The notes under the pieces are model-generated. The model was not told the origin of the DNA and ran no database searches. It saw only the letters and a program-made list of their open reading frames with translations. 64,000 nt of DNA from Actinoplanes lutulentus (GTDB lineage Bacteria; Actinomycetota; Actinomycetes; Mycobacteriales; Micromonosporaceae). Of this stretch, positions 34,124 to 42,821 are shown one piece after another. The stretch covers positions 124,001-188,000 of the forward strand of contig NZ_QLMJ01000016.1 in the NCBI RefSeq assembly GCF_003259845.1. The letters are read 5' to 3'. The position numbers and the translations under genes are program-made. The first letter of the stretch is position 1. Each line of letters opens with the position of its first letter.

Positions 34124-35167
34124 TTAGCGCAGGGTGTCGATGTCGATGACGAACCGGTAGCGGACGTCGGACTTCAACACCCTTTCGTACGCCTCGTTCA
34201 CCGCACCGGCGTCGATGACCTCGACCTCGGGGGCGATGCCGCGCTCGGCGCAGAAGTCCAGCATCTCCTGGGTCTCGGCGATGCCGCCGATGCTGGAGCC
34301 GGCGAACGAGCGCCGGTTGTTGAACAGCGAGAACACCTGCACGGGCAGCGGCTCCGGCGGGGCGCCGACGCTGACGAAGGTGCCGTCCAGGCGCAGCAGG
34401 CCCAGGTACGCGGACATGTCGATCGGCGCGCTGACCGTGTTGATGATCAGGTCGAAGCTGTTCTTCAGCGTCGTGAACGTGGCCGGGTCGCTGGTCGCGT
34501 CGTAGTGCTGCGCGCCGAAGGCCTCGCCGTCGGCCTTCTTGCTGAGGGTCTGCGACAGCACAGTCACCTCGGCGCCGAGCGCGACAGCGATCTTGACACC
34601 CATGTGGCCGAGGCCGCCCATGCCGACGACTGCCACCTTCTTGCCCGGCCCGGCGTTCCAGTGCGCCAGCGGCGAGTACGTGGTGATGCCGGCGCAGAGC
34701 AGCGGCGCGGCCGCTTCCAGCGGGATCGACGTCGGTACGCGCAGCACGAAGTCCTGGTCGACGACGATGTGCGTGGAGTACCCGCCCTGGGTGACGGTGC
34801 CGTCCCGGTCGACCGCGGCGTAGGTGCCGGTGTTGCCCTTCAGGCAGTACTGCTCCTGGCCGGCCTGGCAGTTGTCGCACTCCCGGCACGAGTTGACCAT
34901 GCAGCCGACGCCGACCCGGTCGCCGGTGGCGTGCTTGGTGACCTCGGCACCGACCTCGGTGACATGCCCCACGATCTCGTGGCCGACGGTCTGCGGGTAG
35001 GCGATCGTGCCCCATTCGCCGCGAACGGTGTGAATGTCGGAGTGGCAGATGCCGGCGTACGCGATCTCGATGAGAACGTCGTGCGGGCCGAGGTCACGGC
35101 GCTCGACCGTGGTGCGGACCAGCGGTTCGGTGGCGGAGACAGCGGCGATGGCGTTGACGGTGAGAAT
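34124..35167 (-). CDS. Zinc-dependent NAD(P) alcohol dehydrogenase with apparent ATT start
   Basis: The complete MDR protein is 347 residues if translation starts at ATT (35167), 5 bp after a perfect GGAGGA. No ATG, GTG or TTG occurs in frame between the upstream stop (35192-35194) and the GTG at 34972, which would delete the catalytic Cys41 (GICHSD) and His63 (VGHE). The rest is intact: structural cysteines in SCRECDNCQAGQEQYC and the NAD loop VVGMGGLGHMG. It resembles YahK/cinnamyl-alcohol-type aldehyde reductases. Confidence 0.85.
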   Translation of the reverse strand: MLTVNAIAAVSATEPLVRTTVERRDLGPHDVLIEIAYAGICHSDIHTVRGEWGTIAYPQTVGHEIVGHVTEVGAEVTKHATGDRVGVGCMVNSCRECDNCQAGQEQYCLKGNTGTYAAVDRDGTVTQGGYSTHIVVDQDFVLRVPTSIPLEAAAPLLCAGITTYSPLAHWNAGPGKKVAVVGMGGLGHMGVKIAVALGAEVTVLSQTLSKKADGEAFGAQHYDATSDPATFTTLKNSFDLIINTVSAPIDMSAYLGLLRLDGTFVSVGAPPEPLPVQVFSLFNNRRSFAGSSIGGIAETQEMLDFCAERGIAPEVEVIDAGAVNEAYERVLKSDVRYRFVIDIDTLR

Positions 35168-35247
35168 GGTTTTCCTCCGGACTTGAAGCGGTCACCTCTA
35201 CGAAATCACAGGTCGCGGACGGCTGGGAGTCACTGGTGGTACACCAC

Positions 35248-36009
35248 TCAGGAAGCGTCCCTTCGCTGGAGGCTGATCGCCGCCGCGCCGAGCGCGATGA
35301 CCAGGTAGCCGGCGGCCACCGCGGCCGCACCGCCTGGGGAGAACACGTACGGGTGCTCGCCACCGGCCAGCTGCGGGGTCAGATTCGGCAGCAGCACCGA
35401 GGCGAACCTGAGGTGCCACACGGTGGGCAGGAAGTGCGCGAAGACCGGCGCCACCAGGATCAGGCCACCCAGGGTGACCAGCGTGGTCGCGGTGGACCGC
35501 AGGATGGTGCCGAGCCCGGCCGCGACGGCGCTGGTCACCATCACGACCACTGCCGCGCTCAGGACCGTCGGCACCGCGTCCGACCAGTGCGGCCACGGGT
35601 TGAGCGGGGCCGGGCGGGCGCCGAGCAGCAGCATCGCCCCGGCCGTGGTGGCCGCCGCGATCAGCAGGCCGGCGCCGAACCCGCCGGTCATCGCCACCGC
35701 CACCTTCGCGCGCAGCAGGTCACGCCGCCGCGGGACCGCGAGCAGGCTCGGGCCGATGGTGCCGGTGGCGAATTCACCGGTGATCGACAGGGCGGCGATC
35801 GCGGCGAGGAAGAACGTCACGAACGGCATCACCACCACGGTGATGTCGGCGGTCTCGAAGTTCGCCCGGTCGGCGGCCGGCGCCTGGTCGTACGAGCCGA
35901 TCAGCAGGACCAGGATCAGCATCCCGAGCAGGCCGGCCGCGACAGCGGCGGCCAGGAACGCGTAGGTGGACCGGACGGTACGCAGCTTGAGCCATTCAGC
36001 CGGCATCAC
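35248..36009 (-). CDS. ABC transporter permease (ABC-2-like)
   Basis: The 253-residue membrane protein has about six helices; it starts at a GTG (or the next ATG, 36006) overlapping the ATPase stop. The N-terminus EWLKLRTVRSTYAFL and the segment FATGTIGPSLLAVPRRRDLLRAK are typical of permeases of the lantibiotic/antibiotic-immunity exporter type. It works with the upstream ATPase; the divergent two-component system probably regulates both. Confidence 0.85.
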   Translation of the reverse strand: MMPAEWLKLRTVRSTYAFLAAAVAAGLLGMLILVLLIGSYDQAPAADRANFETADITVVVMPFVTFFLAAIAALSITGEFATGTIGPSLLAVPRRRDLLRAKVAVAMTGGFGAGLLIAAATTAGAMLLLGARPAPLNPWPHWSDAVPTVLSAAVVVMVTSAVAAGLGTILRSTATTLVTLGGLILVAPVFAHFLPTVWHLRFASVLLPNLTPQLAGGEHPYVFSPGGAAAVAAGYLVIALGAAAISLQRRDAS

Positions 36010-36686
36010 AACGCTCCCAGGTAGAAGTCTTCGAGGCTGTCGCGGACCTCGTCCATGGCGACGTCCTCGCGCAGCCGCCCGGCACTGATGATCAGGATGT
36101 GGTCGGCGGTCACCGCCATCTCGCTCATCAGGTGGCTGGAGAGCAGCACCGTGCGGCCCTGCTCGGCGAGGTCGCGCAGCAGCGAGCGGATCCAGCGGAT
36201 ACCGGTGGCGTCGAGGCCGTTCACCGGCTCGTCGAGCACGATCACGGCCGGGTCGCCGAGCAGTGCCGCCGCGATGCCGAGGCGCTGACGCATGCCGAGC
36301 GAGTAGGTGCCCACCCGGCGGTCGGCCACGGTCGCCAGGTCCACCTGGTCGAGGACCGCGTCGACCCGGCCGCTGCCGATGCGGTGCGTGCGGGCCAGGC
36401 AGGCGAGGTGGTTGCGGGCGGTCCGGCCGGGATGGGCGGCGTCGGCGTCGAGCACCGCGCCGACCTCGTGCAGCGGGTGTTTGATCTGGTCGTAGCGCCG
36501 GCCGCCGATCAGAGCCTCGCCGCTGGTGGCTCGGTGCAGGCCGAGGATGATGCGCAGGGCGGTGGACTTGCCGGCGCCGTTCGGGCCCAGGAAACCGGTC
36601 ACCTGTCCGGGCCGGACCTGGAACGACAGGCGGTCGAGGGCGGTCACCGGCCCGAACCGCTTGGTCAGCTCGTGTACCTCAATCAT
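36006..36686 (-). CDS. ABC transporter ATP-binding protein
   Basis: The ATG at 36686 (MIEVHELTKRFG) gives 226 residues; upstream codons cover the intergenic palindrome and are excluded. Walker A is GPNGAGKST, Walker B is VIVLDEPVNGLD, and the signature is modified (YSLGMRQRLGIA), as in drug/lantibiotic exporters. It is coupled to the permease by an overlap. Confidence 0.9.
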   Translation of the reverse strand: MIEVHELTKRFGPVTALDRLSFQVRPGQVTGFLGPNGAGKSTALRIILGLHRATSGEALIGGRRYDQIKHPLHEVGAVLDADAAHPGRTARNHLACLARTHRIGSGRVDAVLDQVDLATVADRRVGTYSLGMRQRLGIAAALLGDPAVIVLDEPVNGLDATGIRWIRSLLRDLAEQGRTVLLSSHLMSEMAVTADHILIISAGRLREDVAMDEVRDSLEDFYLGAL

Positions 36687-36720
36687 GGCTACCACGATCG
36701 CCACTCCGCCGCCCCGGGTC

Positions 36721-36738
36721 GTCCGACCGCGGTCGGAC
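36721..36738. promoter_or_regulatory. 18-bp perfect palindrome between ABC operon and two-component system
   Basis: GTCCGACCGCGGTCGGAC lies in the 110-bp divergent promoter region. It is a good candidate binding site for the adjacent NarL-type regulator. Confidence 0.55.
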
Positions 36739-36796
36739 CCGGATGTCCTACCAGGGTCAGACGCGCGACGGCACCGCCTCGATATAGCGTCGGCGG

Positions 36797-38014
36797 ATGG
36801 CAAAAGTCAGCGCGGCCACTGTGGACGTCGCGGTCGCCGTCGCGCTGTCCTGGTTCGCGGCGTCGGCGGCGCTGGATCCCCCGGGCCCGGCCTTCACCGG
36901 CCCGGCGTGGGTGGCGTGGCTGGCCGGCGCGGCCGTCGGGCTCCCGCTCGCGGCCCGCAGGAGATGGCCGCTGCCGGTCCTCGCCGTGGTCCTGCTCTGC
37001 ACCGCGGTGGTGACCGCCGCCGGTGTCGCGGGCATCGGTGTGGTCGCGACGATGTGGGCGCCGGTCGCCCTCGCGGCATACACGGTGGCGGCCTCCGCGC
37101 GCCTGCCCACCGCCTCGGGCGCGCTCGCCGCCGCCCTCGCGGCACCGGCCGCCACGATTCCCTGGCTCTATCGGCACACCGTGATCACCACGGCGGATCA
37201 GCAGGCCAGCGAGGTGCCGCTGTGGTGGCAGGTGGAGCTGGGTGTGGTCGCGGTGATGGTCACGGCGGCCTGGGCGGCGGGCCGGGTGGTGCGGTCCCGG
37301 CGGCTGGCCCGGGCGGATGCCGACCAGCGGCTGGCCCGCGACGCGATGATGTCCGAGCGGCTGCGCATCGCCCGGGAACTGCACGACATCGTCGGGCACA
37401 GCATGAGCCTGATCGCGGTGAAAGCGACGATCGCCAACCACATCGCCGAGCAGCGGCCGGCCGAGACGCGAGCGGCCCTCGTCACGATCGAGCAGACCAG
37501 CCGGGCCGCGCTCACCGAGATCCGCCGGGTGCTCGACGTGCTGCGCGACGACGATCCGGCCGCCGAGCTCGGTCCGGTCGCCCATCTCGCTCCGGTCGCC
37601 GGGACGGCCGATCTGGAGAGCCTGGCCGAGCCGCTGCGCTCGGCCGGCCTGCGGGTGGACCTGCGTGCCGACACACCGGACCCGCTGCCATCGTCGGTCG
37701 GCCTCACCGTCTACCGGATCGTGCAGGAGTCACTGACCAACGTGCTGCGGCACGCGAATGCCGGACGATGCGAGGTCATCGTCGCCTCACACGATCATGG
37801 AGTGCTGGTGGAGATCATCGACGACGGGCGCGGGACTCCCGCCTCGGGCCGGCAACGCACCGGGCGAGGCCTGATCGGGATGCGCGAGCGCGTCGCCGCC
37901 TTCGGCGGGACGCTGAGCGCGGGCCCACTCCAGGAGGGCGGCTTCAAGATCAAGGCCCAGATCCCGTACGCCGAGTCTCCGTCCGCTCAGGCGACGGGCG
38001 CCGCCGGTGAGTGA
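36797..38014 (+). CDS. NarL-type sensor histidine kinase
   Basis: The 405-residue protein has about four to five N-terminal transmembrane helices with short loops, then a HisKA_3 domain (RIARELHDIVGHSMSLI, phospho-His in ELHD) and an HATPase domain (EIIDDGRG, GRGLIGMRERV). The lack of a large extracytoplasmic domain suggests intramembrane sensing. It overlaps its response regulator gene by 8 bp. Confidence 0.92.
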   Translation: MAKVSAATVDVAVAVALSWFAASAALDPPGPAFTGPAWVAWLAGAAVGLPLAARRRWPLPVLAVVLLCTAVVTAAGVAGIGVVATMWAPVALAAYTVAASARLPTASGALAAALAAPAATIPWLYRHTVITTADQQASEVPLWWQVELGVVAVMVTAAWAAGRVVRSRRLARADADQRLARDAMMSERLRIARELHDIVGHSMSLIAVKATIANHIAEQRPAETRAALVTIEQTSRAALTEIRRVLDVLRDDDPAAELGPVAHLAPVAGTADLESLAEPLRSAGLRVDLRADTPDPLPSSVGLTVYRIVQESLTNVLRHANAGRCEVIVASHDHGVLVEIIDDGRGTPASGRQRTGRGLIGMRERVAAFGGTLSAGPLQEGGFKIKAQIPYAESPSAQATGAAGE

Positions 38015-38681
38015 CGCGGACATCGGGGTGCTCCTCGCCGACGACCAGCAGCTGATGCGGGAGAGTTTCCGGGCCCTGATCGACGTCTCCCCCGGTTTCA
38101 CTGCCGTGGGTGAGGCCGGCGACGGCGCCGAAGCCGTCCGCCTGGCTCGGCAGCACCGGCCCGACGTGGTGCTGATGGACGTGCGGATGCCACGGATGGA
38201 CGGCATCGAGGCGACCCGGCAGATCTGCGCCGCCCCGGACACCTCGGCGGTCCGGGTCCTGATCCTCACGACGTTCGACCTGGACGAGTACGTCTACGCC
38301 GCTCTGCGGGCCGGCGCCAGCGGGTTCCTGGTCAAGGACGGCAGCGCCGCCGACCTGCTCACCGGGATCCGCGTCGTCGCCGGCGGTGACGCGCTGCTGG
38401 CGCCCCGGATCACCCGCCGGCTGATCTCGGCGTTCGCCCGGCAGGCTCAGCCCCAATCGCAGTCGCAGGCGCTGGACACCATCACCGACCGGGAACGGGA
38501 GGTGCTGGCCCTGATCGCCCGCGGCCGGTCGAACCAGGAGATCGCGGAGGAGCTGTTCGTCACCGTCGGCACGCTGAAAACCCACATCGGCCGTCTTCTA
38601 CACAAACTGGGCGCCCGGGACCGGGCCCAGCTGGTCATCACGGCGTACGAGTCCGGGCTGATCACACCGGGGTCAGCGTGA
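38007..38681 (+). CDS. NarL/LuxR-type response regulator
   Basis: The 224-residue protein has a receiver domain with phospho-acceptor Asp58 (VVLMDVRMPRMDG) and acidic ADD at 11-13, then a LuxR HTH (TDREREVLALIARGRSNQEIAEELFVTVGTLKTHI). It is the partner of the overlapping kinase and probably controls the divergent ABC exporter. Confidence 0.93.
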   Translation: MSDADIGVLLADDQQLMRESFRALIDVSPGFTAVGEAGDGAEAVRLARQHRPDVVLMDVRMPRMDGIEATRQICAAPDTSAVRVLILTTFDLDEYVYAALRAGASGFLVKDGSAADLLTGIRVVAGGDALLAPRITRRLISAFARQAQPQSQSQALDTITDREREVLALIARGRSNQEIAEELFVTVGTLKTHIGRLLHKLGARDRAQLVITAYESGLITPGSA

Positions 38682-38684
38682 AAT

Positions 38685-38745
38685 GTTCGCGTTCACAATC
38701 GCGGAACCGTCTCGCACGCCGGGGGCTTATGGTTCGCGTTAACAA
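38685..38745. promoter_or_regulatory. Two operator-like direct repeats upstream of the FGGY kinase
   Basis: GTTCGCGTTCACAA (38685-38698) and GTTCGCGTTAACAA (38732-38745) differ at one base and lie 47 bp apart before the kinase gene. They resemble LacI/GntR-type sugar operators (AraR-like); the regulator is not in the window. Confidence 0.6.
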
Positions 38746-38791
38746 AGTGTGGCCGGCCCCCTCCCGCCGGCCGGGGTGCCTGCGGTAGAAC

Positions 38792-40411
38792 ATGACGATG
38801 AGCGACACACAAGCACGGCCGGCGGCCGGCATTCGTAACACGATCGAAAGCGGCCGGACGGCGATCGGGATCGAGCTGGGCTCGACCCGGATCAAGGCCG
38901 TGCTGACCGGGCCGGACCACGAGGCGATCGCGGTCGGCACCCACGACTGGGAGAACCAGTTCGTCGACCGGGTCTGGACGTACTCCCAGGAGGCCATCTG
39001 GTCCGGGCTCCAGGCCTGTTTCGCCTCCCTCGCCGCTGACGTCCGCACCCGGTACGGCACCGAGCTGCGCACCACCGGCGCGCTCGGCGTCTCCGCGATG
39101 ATGCACGGGTACCTGGCGTTCGACGCCGACGGCGAGCTGCTCACCCCGTTCCGCACCTGGCGCAACACCAACACCGGCGACGCGTCCGAGGCGCTCAGCG
39201 AGCTGTTCGGCTACAACATCCCGCACCGCTGGAGCATCGCCCACCTCTACCAGGCCGTTCTCAACGGCGAGGAGCACCTCGGCAGCATCAACCACCTGAC
39301 GACGCTCGCCGGTTACGTGCACTGGAAGCTCACCGGCCGCCAGGTCCTCGGTGTCGGCGACGCCAGCGGCGTGTTCCCCATCGACATCGCCACCGGCGGT
39401 TACGACTCCCGCCGGCTCAGCCAGTTCGACGAGCTGGCCGCCGGGCGCCTCCCGCTGAAGCTGGCCGAGCTGCTCCCTGCCGTGCTGCCCGCCGGCGAGC
39501 AGGCCGGCACGCTCACCGAGGCCGGCGCCCTGCTGCTCGACCCGAGCGGCACCCTGCAGCCCGGCGTCGTGCTGTGCCCGCCCGAGGGCGACGCCGGCAC
39601 CGGCATGGTCGCCACCAACTCGGTCGCCCGGCGTACCGGCAACGTCAGCGCCGGCACCAGCATCTTCGCGATGATCGTCCTGGACGGCGAGCTCAGCCGC
39701 GTCCACCCGGAGATCGACCTGGTCACCACCCCGGCCGGCGACCTGGTCGCGATGGTGCACTGCAACAACGGCGCCTCCGAGCTGAACGCGTGGGCCGGCC
39801 TGTTCGCCGAGTTCACCGCGGCCCTGGGCGTAGAGGCGGACAGCGGCACCATCTTCGAGACGCTGTTCCGCTCCGCCCTCTCCGGCGCCCCCGACGGCGG
39901 CGGCCTGATGGCGTTCAACAACCTCTCCGGCGAGCCGATCACCAAACTGCACGAGGGCCGGCCGCTCTTCTTCCGTACGCCGGGAAGTGCTCTGTCGCTC
40001 GCCTCCTTCATGCGCACTCAGCTGTACGCGGCCCTGGCGACCCTGCGCATCGGCATGGACGTGCTGCAGAAGTCCGAGTCGGTCCAGCTGGACCGGATGT
40101 TCGCCCACGGCGGCCTGTTCAAGACCGAGGGCGTGGCGCAGAACCTGCTGGCAGCGGCGATCAACACCCCGGTCTCGGTGGGCAACCTGGCCGCCGAGGG
40201 CGGAGCGTGGGGCATCGCGGTGCTGGCGGGATTCGTCCGCGACCGCGCTGAGGGTCAGTCCCTGGACGACTTCCTGACCACGGCGGTCTTCGCCGGCGCC
40301 GAGCTGGACACCGCCAACCCGGACCCGGCCGACGTGGCCGGCTTCAACGAGTTCATGCAGCGCTACGTGGCCGCCCTGCCGATCCAGCAGGCAGCCGTCG
40401 ACAACAGCTGA
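38792..40411 (+). CDS. FGGY carbohydrate kinase, L-ribulokinase-like
   Basis: The 539-residue protein closely follows the Bacteroides/Clostridium-type ribulokinase pattern: AIGIELGSTRIKAVL (phosphate 1), HDWENQFVDRVWTYS, RTWRNTNT, EGDAGTGMVATNSVA, GNVSAGTSIFAM and AHGGLFKTEGVAQNLLAAA. It should phosphorylate a ketopentose such as L-ribulose with ATP. No isomerase, epimerase or sugar transporter is adjacent, so it is an orphan. The recognised family is remembered, not searched. Confidence 0.85.
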   Translation: MTMSDTQARPAAGIRNTIESGRTAIGIELGSTRIKAVLTGPDHEAIAVGTHDWENQFVDRVWTYSQEAIWSGLQACFASLAADVRTRYGTELRTTGALGVSAMMHGYLAFDADGELLTPFRTWRNTNTGDASEALSELFGYNIPHRWSIAHLYQAVLNGEEHLGSINHLTTLAGYVHWKLTGRQVLGVGDASGVFPIDIATGGYDSRRLSQFDELAAGRLPLKLAELLPAVLPAGEQAGTLTEAGALLLDPSGTLQPGVVLCPPEGDAGTGMVATNSVARRTGNVSAGTSIFAMIVLDGELSRVHPEIDLVTTPAGDLVAMVHCNNGASELNAWAGLFAEFTAALGVEADSGTIFETLFRSALSGAPDGGGLMAFNNLSGEPITKLHEGRPLFFRTPGSALSLASFMRTQLYAALATLRIGMDVLQKSESVQLDRMFAHGGLFKTEGVAQNLLAAAINTPVSVGNLAAEGGAWGIAVLAGFVRDRAEGQSLDDFLTTAVFAGAELDTANPDPADVAGFNEFMQRYVAALPIQQAAVDNS

Positions 40412-40430
40412 CGCGGACAGCGGATGATCC

Positions 40431-40454
40431 GGCCCGGCCTGGCATGGCCGGGCC
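40431..40454 (+). terminator. Hairpin after the FGGY kinase
   Basis: Perfect 9-bp arms GGCCCGGCC/GGCCGGGCC around TGGCAT, 19 bp after the stop. A related imperfect hairpin follows the duplicated gene end at 41920-41952. Confidence 0.7.
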
Positions 40455-40567
40455 GGGCCTCTACTGCTCTGCTCGCTGCCATCAGTGAAATAACCGATCG
40501 CCTCCGCAAGGCTGGTAGCAGTCAACTGACCGATGCCCGCTCCCCGGCAGACCTTCATGATCGACTC

Positions 40568-41806
40568 ATGATCAAACCGAAGGTGATAGTGCCCGCAGCG
40601 CTGCTGCTGGCCGGGATCGCGGCCGCGGCCGTGCTGGTGCGCCCGTCGGCGGCGGTCCCGTCGCAGACCTTCGTGGCCGGGGTCGCGGTGGGTGGCCTGG
40701 GCGATGCCGCCCTGCGCGCGGCCCTCGACGGCCCGGTGCGGCGCCAGGTCGAGCGGCCGGTCCGCGTCCGGGTGGGCAAGACCCACATCGAGGTACGACC
40801 GGACACGCTCGGCATCCGATTCGACGCCGACGCCACCCGCCGCGCCCTCGAGCGGTCGTGGCTGCGCTGGCCCACCTCGAAACGACGGGACGTGACCCCG
40901 GTCGTCACGGTTGACGCCACCGTGACCCGGGCGGAGCTGGACGAACGGCTGCGCGATTTCCAGCGGCCGGCCCGCAACCGGTCGGTCGTGCTCGCGGCGC
41001 CGGAGGTGGTGCTCGACGGCAAACAGGACCTGTCCTACACCGCATCACAACGCGGAGTGACGGTCGACGAGGGCGCGGCGGGGCAGGCCGTCGACACCGC
41101 GGCCGCGGCCGACCTGCTGACCACGGCGGTCCGGGCCGGGCACACCACCGTCCAGTTGCCGGTCACCCGGGTGGCTCCGGGCGACGACACCCCGAAACTG
41201 GCCGGCGTGGACCAGCTCATCGGGACGTTCACCACGTACCACCCGTGCTGCGCGCCACGGGTCACCAACATCCACCGGATCGCCCGGCTGATCGACGGCA
41301 CCGTGGTGGCGCCCGGCGCGACGTTCTCGCTCAACGACGCGGCCGGTGAGCGCACCGCGGCGAACGGCTTCGTCGCCGCGCCGGCGATCGTCGACGGCGA
41401 ACTCGAGGATCAGCTCGGCGGCGGGGTCTCCCAGTTCTCCACCACCCTGTTCAACGCCACCTGGTTCGCCGGGCTGGACCTGCGCCGGCACCAGCCGCAC
41501 AGCCTGTACATCAGCCGGTACCCGCCCGGCCGGGAGGCCACGCTGGACTGGCGGTCCATCGACCAGGTCTTCGTCAACAACACGGAGGCCCCGATCGTGA
41601 TCCGCGCCCGGACCACCGACACGTCGGTCACGGTCGGCCTCTACGGCCACACCGGCGACCGGGTGGTCGACTCGGTGACCGGGCCCCGGCAGGCGCAGGC
41701 AGGCGACAGCGGTGGCTTCAGCGTGCGGGTACAGCGCACGATCCATCAGGACGGTGCGTCAGCCGGCACCGACACGCTGCGCTGGACCTACCGCGGCCTG
41801 GATTGA
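40568..41806 (+). CDS. VanW-family cell-envelope protein
   Basis: The ATG at 40568 gives 412 residues. An N-terminal signal-anchor helix (VIVPAALLLAGIAAAAVLV) precedes a region like the peptidoglycan-binding domain that accompanies VanW, then the VanW domain (ATFSLNDAAGERTAANGF, GGGVSQFSTTLFNATWFAG). It probably acts outside the membrane at the cell wall; its biochemical role is not established. It is flanked by the kinase gene and a second copy of that gene's 3' end. Confidence 0.88.
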   Translation: MIKPKVIVPAALLLAGIAAAAVLVRPSAAVPSQTFVAGVAVGGLGDAALRAALDGPVRRQVERPVRVRVGKTHIEVRPDTLGIRFDADATRRALERSWLRWPTSKRRDVTPVVTVDATVTRAELDERLRDFQRPARNRSVVLAAPEVVLDGKQDLSYTASQRGVTVDEGAAGQAVDTAAAADLLTTAVRAGHTTVQLPVTRVAPGDDTPKLAGVDQLIGTFTTYHPCCAPRVTNIHRIARLIDGTVVAPGATFSLNDAAGERTAANGFVAAPAIVDGELEDQLGGGVSQFSTTLFNATWFAGLDLRRHQPHSLYISRYPPGREATLDWRSIDQVFVNNTEAPIVIRARTTDTSVTVGLYGHTGDRVVDSVTGPRQAQAGDSGGFSVRVQRTIHQDGASAGTDTLRWTYRGLD

Positions 41807-41833
41807 CCGTCACATGAGATCGGGTACGCCGGT

Positions 41834-41909
41834 CGTGCTGCCCGGCTTCACCGAGTTCAGGCGGCGCTACGGCGCTGCCCTGCCCATGCAGCCGTCGACG
41901 AACAGCTGA
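41834..41909 (+). pseudogene. Remnant duplicate of the FGGY kinase 3' end
   Basis: The last 25 codons read VVLPGFTEFRRRYGAALPMQ, close to VAGFNEFMQRYVAALPIQQ at the kinase C-terminus, and the match continues through the shared AACAGCTGACGCG at the stop. Nothing of the upstream kinase is present. The fragment is also followed by a GC-rich hairpin, as in the intact gene. Confidence 0.75.
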
Positions 41910-41961
41910 CGCGAGCAGCAGGCCGGGCCGGCTCCCGAGCCGCCCGGCCCGTTGCACAATC

Positions 41962-42339
41962 ATGTGCGTGGACATCCCCGATCCGCTGCGCCAAGCCGCC
42001 GTCATGGTTCCGGAGCAGGCCACGAGTGAGAACGGCTCGACCGCGGCCGACGCCATCGACTACCTCGTCCACAACGAGTACGAGATGGCGCTCGGCATCC
42101 TCACCGAGCTCGGCGATTCCTGCGCCGCCGAAACGACGCTCTGGAACCTGCTGGCCGCTGCAGCGGCCGAGATGAACCAGCACCCAGGCGACGTTTCCCG
42201 CGTAGGCCGCCCGCTGGCCGCCCGAGCAGGACCACGGCAGCAGACGGCAGCCCATCGAGGAGTCAGCCGGGCAGCGGCTCCCGGCGGAAGACGAACAGTG
42301 ACCAGCGCTGATCGCCGTCAGGCTCGATCGACACGGTGA
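41962..42339 (+). CDS. Small acidic protein, immunity-like (uncertain)
   Basis: The ATG at 41962 (or GTG at 41968) gives 125 residues. Residues 1-70 (VPEQATSENGSTAADAIDYL, EYEMALGILTELGDS) resemble small helical immunity-like proteins (MafI-type), whereas the last 50 residues are Arg/Ala-rich and overlap the opposite gene by 77 bp, so the native C-terminus may be lost by frameshift. No toxin gene is adjacent. Confidence 0.45.
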   Translation: MCVDIPDPLRQAAVMVPEQATSENGSTAADAIDYLVHNEYEMALGILTELGDSCAAETTLWNLLAAAAAEMNQHPGDVSRVGRPLAARAGPRQQTAAHRGVSRAAAPGGRRTVTSADRRQARSTR

Positions 42340-42744
42340 TCGGGCCAGGCCCACCGGTTTCGTCTCTGGGTTGCCAGTGAGGGCGGCCGCAGCTGACCTT
42401 CATCGCGACTTCGTCTGCCGGCGCGACGCGGTAGGAGGCGGTGACGAACCCGTCGCCGTCGCAGGTAATGAGGATGTTGAGAGCGGCAGTGTCGGCGATG
42501 GTGCCGAATGTCCCGTTCCAGGCGCCGGTTTGATCACTCAGGCGTACGAGGACGGTTCCTGTGACGCCATGAGGGCGGCGGAGTCTTCGCCGGACGAGCT
42601 GGTCCCCGCCGCAGTGGGCGCACTCGGATAGGCGCTTGAGGAGATCTGCCCGGGAGTTCCGGCGCAGGCCGCCTGCGAGGCGAGGGCAGCGGCCACCGCC
42701 ACCAGGGCACCTGCCGCCTGCCACCATGCCGATGCCCTCCGCAA
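42263..42744 (-). pseudogene. Frameshifted secreted/lipoprotein gene
   Basis: One frame supplies a signal sequence (TTG at 42744; WWQAAGALVAVAAALASQAAC with a lipobox-like cysteine) and a Ser/Gly linker but stops at 42538. The continuation GVTGTVLVRLSDQTGAWNGT to the end RREPLPG at 42263 is in a second frame. The join lies near 42575-42590. Read together they form one ~155-residue exported protein, so the gene is probably broken, barring a sequencing error. Confidence 0.55.
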
Positions 42745-42821
42745 CCCGTCACGCGCCGACGGCAACGTGCCGGCTGCCGTGTCAGCAGGTATCGGCAGGC
42801 GGGTCGCGGGCTTGAGGAGGG

